Positions 1 through 5,442 of a stretch of DNA of 5,442 bases are shown one piece after another. Within the stretch, counting starts at the first letter, position 1. Each line of letters starts with the position of its first letter. Both the position numbers and the translations under genes were made by a program. The stretch covers positions 1 through 5,442 of the forward strand of contig VBDA01000163.1 in the NCBI GenBank assembly GCA_005883655.1, in the 5' to 3' direction. The notes under the pieces were generated by a model. That model worked only from the letters and a program-made list of their open reading frames with translations, did not search any database and was not told the origin of the DNA. The stretch comes from Betaproteobacteria bacterium. Lineage in GTDB: Bacteria; Pseudomonadota; Gammaproteobacteria; Burkholderiales; Casimicrobiaceae.

Positions 1-2
1 GC

Positions 3-311
3 TACGCGAATCCTTTCTGGTACGCCGGGTCGTTCGCAATCGGGCTCTTCGCCAGTATCGGTGGCGACCGCACAAATCTGGGATTTGTGGTCGAGACCGA
101 ACGGCAGGTCGAGGAGCACCTGACCGGGCATATGGCCGAGCTGCCCCAATCCGACGCGCGAAGCCGCGCCATCGTCGCCGCGATGCGCGACGACGAGGCG
201 CGGCACGGCGCTTCCGCGCGCGACGCCGGCGCGGCCAAGCTGCCCTGGCCGGTTCGCGCCCTGATGCGCGTCACGGCGAAGGTGATGACGATCACCGCGT
301 ATCGCGTCTAG
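3..311 (+). CDS. coq7: Demethoxyubiquinone hydroxylase (Coq7/UbiF-type di-iron monooxygenase), 3' part
   Basis: This is the C-terminal 102 residues of a Coq7 protein; the 5' part lies beyond the left edge. The family is a membrane-associated di-iron carboxylate enzyme that hydroxylates demethoxyubiquinone late in aerobic ubiquinone synthesis. The visible frame starts YANPFWYAGSFAIG and has the segment ETERQVEEHL (visible residues 31-40). It also has the helix DDEARHG, whose ExxH (E65 and H68 of the visible part) is the second di-iron ligand motif of the family. The end, KVMTITAYRV, matches the usual C-terminus (KVMT-TAYR), so the 3' end is intact. The stop is TAG at 309-311. The internal GTG at 87 is a Val codon in the conserved FVVETER stretch and not a start. 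The porin gene follows 28 bases later on the same strand. The family call is from recognition of conserved sequence. Confidence 0.93.
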   Translation, partial: YANPFWYAGSFAIGLFASIGGDRTNLGFVVETERQVEEHLTGHMAELPQSDARSRAIVAAMRDDEARHGASARDAGAAKLPWPVRALMRVTAKVMTITAYRV

Positions 312-339
312 GCCTGGCCACGGCCCCGCGGTACATTTT

Positions 340-1566
340 ATGAATGTCTCGATCCCGACGGCGTGCAGTGGCGGGCGGCGCGTGCGCGGCGCGTATCACC
401 CGCGGAGATGCTCGATCCACTGCCGTCTGGCCACGCTGATGTTCGCCGTCGCCGGTGCCGCGGCGGCCACGCCGGCGCACGCGCAGCTCGCCAATTTCAA
501 GCTCTACGGCAGCCTCAACCTCGATTGGGAGCTGATCAGCGGCAGGCAGAGCGACGGGACGAACCCGACGGTCAACCGTGTCAGCAGCAATTCTTCGCGC
601 TTTGGGTTGCGCGGCGCCGAATACATAGGCGGCGGTTGGAATGCCATCTATCAGCTCGAGTCCTCTGTCCAGGCCGACACCGGCGGCTCGTCGCTGGGAA
701 CCCGCGAGACCTTTTTCGGCCTGCAGGGCGAGTGGGGAACGTTCAAGCTTGGCAAGTTCCTCACGCCCTACGATGACATCCATCCCATATTCGGCAACGC
801 ACCGACGCTGACGACATCGGTGCTGTCGACTGCCGCGGTGTGGGCGCAAGGATCACTGACCAAGGGCCAAGGCGGCTTCGATGCCCGTCTGGGCAATTCG
901 ATCCGCTACGAGTCGCCGACCGTCAATGGCTTAAGCGCTGAGCTCCAGTACTCGACGCGCGATGCTTCGGGCAACGCCGACGGACCTGCCGGTGACAACG
1001 GAGACCATGCCTCCGAGCTTCGGCACGCAAATGTCTTGAGCCTTGGCGGCTTCTACAACAACGGCCCGGTCGAACTCGGCATTGCCTACGAGCGAAATTA
1101 CAAGGTTCGCGCAACCGGCAAGTACGATGACGCGTTTTCCATCAGCGGCGGCTACGATTTTGGCGCGGCGAATAGCGCCTTTAACGTGCGTCTGTCGGGC
1201 GTTTATGAGCGGCTCAAGTACGGTACGCTCGGCGGCGACATCACGCGCGATTTCTACGGGATCTCGGCGACGGTACCCGCGGGCGGAGGGCTGATCTACG
1301 CCTTTTGGGGCCGCGCCAACGACGGCAAGGGAAGCGCGCCCGACGGGACCCAGGTCGGCGCGCTGGCGAAAGGGCCCGGAACCGCTAGCGAGCAGTGGGA
1401 GCTGAGCTACACCTATAACCTGTCGCTGAGAAGTCTGATCTATGTCGGCTACGTCAGAATCAACAATCACGCCAACGCTGCGTACACCTTCAACATCAAC
1501 GACTACACCATTGCACCGGGCGGCAAGCCGTCGGGGCTGGCTCTCGGCATGGCGCATTTCTTCTAG
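340..1566 (+). CDS. Gram-negative outer-membrane porin (Burkholderia/Neisseria type)
   Basis: The product is a general-diffusion beta-barrel porin of the outer membrane, expected to act as a 16-stranded trimer passing small hydrophilic solutes. Read from ATG 340 it has 408 residues. A hydrophobic segment (about 30-45) ends in TPAHA|Q, a good signal peptidase I site after residue 48. The mature protein opens with NFKLYGSLNLDWE, the typical first strand (LYG). Family hallmarks follow: SRFGLRGAEYIGGGWNAIYQLES, then a TRETFFGLQGEWGTFKLGK stretch matching the usual 'GL-G-FGT--LG' run, and NSIRYESPTVNGLSAELQY. The protein ends in MAHFF, with the terminal Phe needed for BAM-dependent assembly. The start is uncertain. 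From ATG 340 the leader has an unusually long, Arg-rich n-region of about 29 residues and no Shine-Dalgarno sequence; GTG 382 would give a more usual leader of 34 residues. Substrate specificity cannot be read from sequence. It converges on cca. Confidence 0.88.
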   Translation: MNVSIPTACSGGRRVRGAYHPRRCSIHCRLATLMFAVAGAAAATPAHAQLANFKLYGSLNLDWELISGRQSDGTNPTVNRVSSNSSRFGLRGAEYIGGGWNAIYQLESSVQADTGGSSLGTRETFFGLQGEWGTFKLGKFLTPYDDIHPIFGNAPTLTTSVLSTAAVWAQGSLTKGQGGFDARLGNSIRYESPTVNGLSAELQYSTRDASGNADGPAGDNGDHASELRHANVLSLGGFYNNGPVELGIAYERNYKVRATGKYDDAFSISGGYDFGAANSAFNVRLSGVYERLKYGTLGGDITRDFYGISATVPAGGGLIYAFWGRANDGKGSAPDGTQVGALAKGPGTASEQWELSYTYNLSLRSLIYVGYVRINNHANAAYTFNINDYTIAPGGKPSGLALGMAHFF

Positions 1567-1620
1567 GCCTCAAACCTCGAAGGTCAGGTCTGCCCATCGT
1601 CCTAAGTCGTCCAAGGGCGG

Positions 1621-2856
1621 CTAGGCAACCGAGGGCGGATGCTCGATTTGTTTCTTCCATGCACGCAACGCTTCGATCCGCGCTTCGCGTATTTTTGCAG
1701 GCAGCTGCGCCGGGTCGGGGTTGTCCCGAGCAATCACACCCGCGTCGACGGCCTTCACCACCGCCAGCGCCAGATTGAGCCATTGCGCCGGTGCGTAGCT
1801 CTCGCTAGATCGGCCCGGTCTCGACAGCGCATCGGCGGCGCAGGCTCGCAACAGCCAGGCGAGGCGCTCCGGGCGGCGCAAGGCGTCGGTCGCCAACAGC
1901 AGATCGAGCAGCGTGGCGGGGCGCAATTCAGAGGCGCGATGTACGGTTCCGTGATAGCGGGCCGTGAGCACCGCCAGCTCGCGACAATCGGCGGGAGCGC
2001 GCAGCCGATCGCTCATCGCTTCCACCAGATGAACGCTTTTATGCTCATGCGCGATGTGTCGCGGCCAATCCGCGCGCGCCGTCGCACCCTTGCCCAAGTC
2101 ATGGGTGAGCACCGCATAGCGCACCGGAAGCGCATCGCTGGCGGCAGCCGCGTAATCCAGCGCCTGCAGCACGTGTACGCCGGTGTCGAGCTCCGGATGA
2201 TGCGCCACCGGCTGTGGCACGCCGAACAGCGCATCGACTTCGGGCAGCAGTAGCTTCAGCGCGCCGCAGTATCGCAGCACGACGAAGAAGCGCGAGGGAT
2301 GCGGCTCCATCAGCGCGCGGGAGAGCTCCTGCCACACCCGTTCGGGAACGAGCGTCGCAATCTCCCCGCCTGCGGCAATCGAGCGCATCAGCGCCTCGGT
2401 CTCCGGCGCGACCGCGAAGCCGAAGCGCGCCGCGAATCGCGCGACACGAAGCACGCGCAGCGGGTCCTCGGCGAACGCGGGGCTCACGTGACGCAGAATG
2501 CCCACAGAGAGGTCACGCTCACCGCCGTACGGATCGATCAGCGTTCCCTCGGTATCGCGCGCCATGGCGTTGATGGTCAGATCTCGGCGACCGAGATCTT
2601 CCTCGAGCGTCACATCGGGCGCGACATGAAAGCTAAAGCCGTGATAGCCACGCCCGCTCTTGCGCTCGGTGCGCGCCAAGGCGTATTCGTCGCCCGACTC
2701 CGGATGCAGAAAAACCGGAAAGTCGCGACCGACGGGGCGGAACCCTTTGGCGATCATTTCCTCCGGTGTCGCGCCCACGACCACGTAGTCGCGATCCGAA
2801 ATCGGCCGGCCGAGGAGCTCGTCGCGCACCGCGCCTCCTACGCGATAGATTTTCAT
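1621..2856 (-). CDS. cca: CCA-adding tRNA nucleotidyltransferase with HD domain (multifunctional CCA protein)
   Basis: The enzyme builds or repairs the 3'-CCA end of tRNAs from CTP and ATP without a nucleic acid template, in the cytoplasm. The 411 residues are close to the E. coli Cca length (412). The class II nucleotidyltransferase head begins at once with MKIYRVGGAVRDELLG. It carries GG at 7-8 and the metal-binding pair D21/D23 (DRDYV). RRDLTINAMA lies at 90-99. The nucleotide-recognition motif EDPLRVLRVARFAARF lies at 130-145, with E130, D131 and R134. The second half has an HD phosphohydrolase domain (GVHVLQALD near 226-234, THDLGKG with H252/D253, YHG at 301-303). In E. coli that domain gives phosphatase and 2',3'-cyclic phosphodiesterase activity. 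The start is fixed by the conserved N-terminus, although no Shine-Dalgarno sequence precedes it (upstream bases are C-rich). It lies 70 bases after the NDUFA9-like gene and is probably the last visible gene of that operon. Confidence 0.96.
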   Translation of the reverse strand: MKIYRVGGAVRDELLGRPISDRDYVVVGATPEEMIAKGFRPVGRDFPVFLHPESGDEYALARTERKSGRGYHGFSFHVAPDVTLEEDLGRRDLTINAMARDTEGTLIDPYGGERDLSVGILRHVSPAFAEDPLRVLRVARFAARFGFAVAPETEALMRSIAAGGEIATLVPERVWQELSRALMEPHPSRFFVVLRYCGALKLLLPEVDALFGVPQPVAHHPELDTGVHVLQALDYAAAASDALPVRYAVLTHDLGKGATARADWPRHIAHEHKSVHLVEAMSDRLRAPADCRELAVLTARYHGTVHRASELRPATLLDLLLATDALRRPERLAWLLRACAADALSRPGRSSESYAPAQWLNLALAVVKAVDAGVIARDNPDPAQLPAKIREARIEALRAWKKQIEHPPSVA

Positions 2857-2926
2857 GAATGCGGGGGCAGGCGACGATCCACGCCGACGTCACGCTTGGG
2901 GCCTGTTGTGCTAATCCGATCCGTTT

Positions 2927-3877
2927 TCAGCGACCGCTTTGCGCGCGAAACTCGTCGTAGCGACTCTTGATGGCGCCGGCCGCCAGGTATGCCGGAGCGA
3001 CGGCTTCCAGCGCCGTGGGTGGGAAGCCGAAGTGCGAGCTGCCGCTGCCGTCGCAAACATTGTCCCGCTCCATCGAGGCCAGATTGTCACGGCTCATCAA
3101 AGGGCCGGGAAGCCATTCCAGGACGCGTGCCTGCAGCTGTGACATGCCGCGTCCGAGCGGCAGGATCGGACGCTTGTATCCGGTCAGCTCTCCGACATAG
3201 GTGACCAGCTCACGCAGTGTGTAGACCTTGGGCCCGCACAAGCTGTAGCGCTGCCGCAGCGCGGTGTCATCGTCGGTCACCGCTTCGAACGCGCGCGCGA
3301 CATCGCCAACGAACACAGGCTGAAACCGCGCGCCGGAAGATCCCAGCGGCAGGACAGGCATCATCCGCTCGAGCTTCGCAAAAAGGTTGAGAAACGAATC
3401 CTCCCGCCCGAAGATCACCGACGGCCGGAAAATGGTCCATGCGAGGCTCGAGCTCGCGACGATCGCTTCGGCCTCGCCCTTGGTCCGCAGATATCGGCTC
3501 GGCCCTTTCGGGTCGGCATTGAGCGCGCTCATGTGAAGCAGGCGCGACACGCCCGCTACGCCGCAGGCGGCGACGAGCTTGCGCGAGAGCTCGACATGAA
3601 CGCGGTCGAACTCGCCGCGATGCGGCTCGTTCAGGATGCCGACCAGGTTGACGACCACCGATGCACGCCGCGCCAACTGCACGAGCACCGCTTCATTATG
3701 GATGTCGACTTCGACGACATCGACGGTCGGAAGCAGGATCAGATGCTTGGCGCGCTCGCGTTGCCGGGTCGGCACGACGACTCGCCGCCCGGTAGCGGCC
3801 AGGCGCGCAACGAGGTGCCGGCCGACGAAACCGCTGCCGCCCAGCACCAGCGTCGCCGCGTCATCCATGGCGCTCAT
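2927..3877 (-). CDS. NDUFA9-like atypical short-chain dehydrogenase/reductase (complex I 39-kDa-like NAD(P)-binding protein)
   Basis: This 316-residue protein is a Rossmann-fold member of the extended/atypical SDR group that includes mitochondrial complex I subunit NDUFA9. Its substrate is unknown. The N-terminus has the NAD(P)-binding motif GxxGxxG as GGSGFVG (13-19) after a hydrophobic strand (TLVLGG). NLVGILNE (77-84) follows the fourth strand. HMSALNADPKGPSRYLRTK (115-133) supplies S117 and a YxxxK pair, Y129/K133. FRPSVIFG (150-157) is the family's conserved turn, and QPVFVGDVARA (186-196) is also typical. ATG 3877 is preferred: it overlaps the upstream stop as ATGA, has AAAGAGG just upstream, and the protein motifs begin soon after. 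A second ATG at 3868 is possible. The frame stays open upstream to 4384, but that extension is Arg-rich, lies over the transglycosylase catalytic domain and is not coding. No membrane segment was noticed. Confidence 0.9.
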   Translation of the reverse strand: MSAMDDAATLVLGGSGFVGRHLVARLAATGRRVVVPTRQRERAKHLILLPTVDVVEVDIHNEAVLVQLARRASVVVNLVGILNEPHRGEFDRVHVELSRKLVAACGVAGVSRLLHMSALNADPKGPSRYLRTKGEAEAIVASSSLAWTIFRPSVIFGREDSFLNLFAKLERMMPVLPLGSSGARFQPVFVGDVARAFEAVTDDDTALRQRYSLCGPKVYTLRELVTYVGELTGYKRPILPLGRGMSQLQARVLEWLPGPLMSRDNLASMERDNVCDGSGSSHFGFPPTALEAVAPAYLAAGAIKSRYDEFRAQSGR

Positions 3878-5442
3878 GGCGCCTCTTTCGGGCGGTCTCC
3901 TGCGGGAATCGCCGCAACCTCGCTCGGTGCGCCGCTCGAGCCTCTGGGCGCCACCACGCCAAGGCGCTCGCGCAGCGCGATGTACGGAAGTCCGAGCTGC
4001 GCCTGATAGAACATCGCGTTGGCCAGGACCTTTTTCACGTAGTCGCGGGTTTCGTTGAACGGAATGGTCTCGGCGTAGATCGCGCCTTCCATCGGCGCCG
4101 TGCCGCGCCATGCCTGGGCGCGCCCGGGGCCGGCATTGTACGCAGCGGTCGCGAGCACCGGCATCCCGTCGAGCCGATCGAGAACATGGCGAAGATAAAA
4201 ATTGCCCATTTGCGCGTTGAGCTCCGGCTGCTCGAGCGAGCCGACGCGATAGTCTGATTGCCCGATCTGGCGCGCGACCCAACGCGCCGTCGCCGGCATC
4301 AGCTGCATCAATCCCACCGCGCCGGCGCTGGACATGATATCGGCAACGAAGCGGCTTTCCTGTCGCGCGAGACCGAATGCCCATGCCTCATCGATCTGAT
4401 ATTCGCGCGCGGCGGCGCTGATCTCCGTTCGGTACGGCGTCGGATAGCGAAGCGAAAAATCGTGTCGCCGCTGCGTGCGTTCTGCCGTGTTGATCGACCG
4501 GTCGTACAAGCCGTTACGGCGAGCAACCTCGGCGGCAAGGAGCAGCGTGTCGTCGTCGAGCGCGCGCACGATATACAGCCATTCGCGCTGCGCTTCGGGA
4601 CGCAGCTCGAGTGCGGTCAGCCGGATCACGCGCTGGACGTCGTCCCTCGCGCCGAACGCCGCCAGCGCGGACGCATCCGCCGGCAGCGGTTCGCTCACTG
4701 GCATGACCGCGGCGCCCAGCGCTTCGGCGGCCAGGAAACCGTAAAAGTGATGTTCGGTGGCCAGGCTGCCATAGAGCCTGGTCGCATCCTCGCCCTTGCC
4801 CGCAACCGAGAGTGCACGCGCTTTCCAGTAGCGCCACGCAGGATCCAGCGCCCGAGCGTCGGGCATCGCGTCGATCGCGCGCGCCACGTCGTCCCAGGCG
4901 AGCGAACGAAGCGCCGCGCGCACCCGCCACACTTGCTGTTGCTCGTCTTGCGACGCCCCCTCGGCTTCGCGATACCAGGCATTCGCCGACGGCAGCAACT
5001 GGCGCGCCGCGTTATACGCGACGAGCAGGTTGCCGTAGCTGCGCTCGGGATCCGAAACGCGCGAGCGCCATAGCGTCCAGGCATCATGCGCCGATGCGGC
5101 GTCGGTTCGCGCGGCGCGGTCCGCGAGCTCGCGCCCACTCCTGGAAGACCAGCGAAAATCGCCCTTGGCGAGCGCCTGCGCAGGATTACGCTCGACGCGT
5201 GAGATGTCGCGCTGCGCCGGGCGCTCGTCCGCAGGCAGCGAATCCAGCAAGCGCACCGCCAGCCGGAAGCTGCCCGCTTCGTGCGCTTGGCGGAAGCGCA
5301 TCCACACATCCTGCGACGTGAGCTTGCCGAGCGTTAGAAGCGCCGCAAACAAGGTTTGACACGATTCGGGCTGCTCTTGTCCGCTGAACCACAGCGGCCG
5401 CGCCAAATCGAGCGCGGCGTCCCCTTCTCGAATGCGCTGCCA
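3874..5442 (-). CDS. Soluble-type lytic murein transglycosylase (Slt70-like, GH23), 5' end missing
   Basis: The enzyme cleaves the MurNAc-GlcNAc bond of peptidoglycan in the periplasm, forming 1,6-anhydro-MurNAc ends. The visible 522 residues lack the N-terminus. The frame is open to the right edge, starting WQRIREGDAALDLARPLWF, and continues the family pattern there, so the TTG at 5406 is not taken as the start. Residues 1 to about 340 are an alpha-helical, Ala/Arg/Leu-rich region like the Slt70 superhelix (for example WRYWKARAL and HHFYGFLAAEALG). The catalytic domain follows: ARQESRF with catalytic Glu362 (codon at 4357-4359), GAVGLMQLMPATA (374-386), and AAYNAGPGR (433-441). IPFNETRDYVKKVLAN is also characteristic. 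A Pro/Ala/Gly-rich tail closes the protein. The signal peptide would lie off the window. The stop overlaps the next start, which implies an operon with the NDUFA9-like gene. The symbol slt would be reasonable but is left open. Confidence 0.94.
   Translation of the reverse strand, partial: WQRIREGDAALDLARPLWFSGQEQPESCQTLFAALLTLGKLTSQDVWMRFRQAHEAGSFRLAVRLLDSLPADERPAQRDISRVERNPAQALAKGDFRWSSRSGRELADRAARTDAASAHDAWTLWRSRVSDPERSYGNLLVAYNAARQLLPSANAWYREAEGASQDEQQQVWRVRAALRSLAWDDVARAIDAMPDARALDPAWRYWKARALSVAGKGEDATRLYGSLATEHHFYGFLAAEALGAAVMPVSEPLPADASALAAFGARDDVQRVIRLTALELRPEAQREWLYIVRALDDDTLLLAAEVARRNGLYDRSINTAERTQRRHDFSLRYPTPYRTEISAAAREYQIDEAWAFGLARQESRFVADIMSSAGAVGLMQLMPATARWVARQIGQSDYRVGSLEQPELNAQMGNFYLRHVLDRLDGMPVLATAAYNAGPGRAQAWRGTAPMEGAIYAETIPFNETRDYVKKVLANAMFYQAQLGLPYIALRERLGVVAPRGSSGAPSEVAAIPAGDRPKEAP
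3882..3888 (-). promoter_or_regulatory. Ribosome binding site and ATGA stop/start overlap of the NDUFA9-like gene
   Basis: On the minus strand AAAGAGG precedes ATG 3877 by four bases (CGCC). The same ATG shares its last two bases with the TGA stop (3876-3874) of the transglycosylase gene, making an ATGA junction. This favours 3877 over the in-frame ATG at 3868, for which the spacing would be about 13 bases. The arrangement suggests translational coupling; that is inferred, not shown. Confidence 0.6.

Noticed and set aside
311..329. GGCC-rich dyad after the coq7 stop as a terminator
   Set aside because: Pairing is limited to four bases with competing registers, and no U-tract follows directly.
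292..849. 185-residue open frame on the minus strand
   Set aside because: It is antisense to the coq7 end and the porin N-terminal half. Its composition is Arg-rich and shadow-like, with no recognisable motif.
931..1557. 208-residue open frame on the minus strand
   Set aside because: It lies wholly antisense to clearly coding porin strands and has no domain signature.
1567..1620. Possible terminator between the convergent porin and cca genes (ACCT-CGA-AGGT at 1574-1584) and a short TCGTCC direct repeat (1598-1612)
   Set aside because: The stem is only four pairs with a three-base loop and a poor T-run, and the six-base repeat is within chance expectation. Neither supports a called feature.
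1639..2253. 204-residue open frame on the plus strand
   Set aside because: It is antisense to the HD-domain half of cca, and its Gln/Arg/His-rich composition is typical of a shadow frame.
3878..4384. 169-residue N-terminal extension of the NDUFA9-like frame
   Set aside because: It overlaps the transglycosylase catalytic domain in another frame and is Arg/Gly/Ala-rich. The SDR N-terminus, Shine-Dalgarno sequence and ATGA overlap all point to 3877.
4258..5073. 271-residue open frame on the plus strand
   Set aside because: It is antisense to the transglycosylase. Its length is explained by GC-rich codon usage, and no motif was recognised.
5404..5406. TTG as the start codon of the transglycosylase
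   Set aside because: The frame continues upstream to the window edge with family-like sequence and no signal peptide at this point, so the gene is truncated by the window.

Overview
The window is a gene-dense, GC-rich stretch of what looks like an ordinary betaproteobacterial chromosome, most likely Burkholderiales or a relative. That assignment is an inference. It rests on a Burkholderia/Neisseria-type trimeric porin ending in Phe, a Coq7-type ubiquinone hydroxylase, and the lytic transglycosylase / NDUFA9-like reductase / CCA-adding enzyme gene order, which I recall from betaproteobacterial genomes. No phage, transposon, CRISPR or tRNA/rRNA signature was seen.

Layout. The plus strand opens with the 3' end of coq7 (to 311). 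A Gram-negative porin gene follows 28 bases later (about 340-1566). The rest lies on the minus strand and is transcribed towards the porin. In order of transcription it holds a soluble-type lytic murein transglycosylase cut by the right edge (5442 to 3874), an atypical NDUFA9-like short-chain dehydrogenase/reductase (3877 to 2927) and a CCA tRNA nucleotidyltransferase (2856 to 1621). The transglycosylase and reductase genes overlap by four bases (ATGA). A 70-base gap separates the reductase from cca. The porin and cca genes converge across a 54-base gap with no convincing terminator.

Function. The genes serve separate housekeeping tasks: ubiquinone synthesis, outer-membrane permeability, peptidoglycan turnover, a probable respiratory-complex-related oxidoreductase-like protein, and tRNA 3'-end maturation or repair. 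The minus-strand trio looks like one operon, with likely translational coupling between its first two visible genes. I found no evidence of a novel system. The points most worth checking are the uncertain porin start and the ATGA junction. The many other long open frames are antisense or out-of-frame shadows, as expected in GC-rich DNA.
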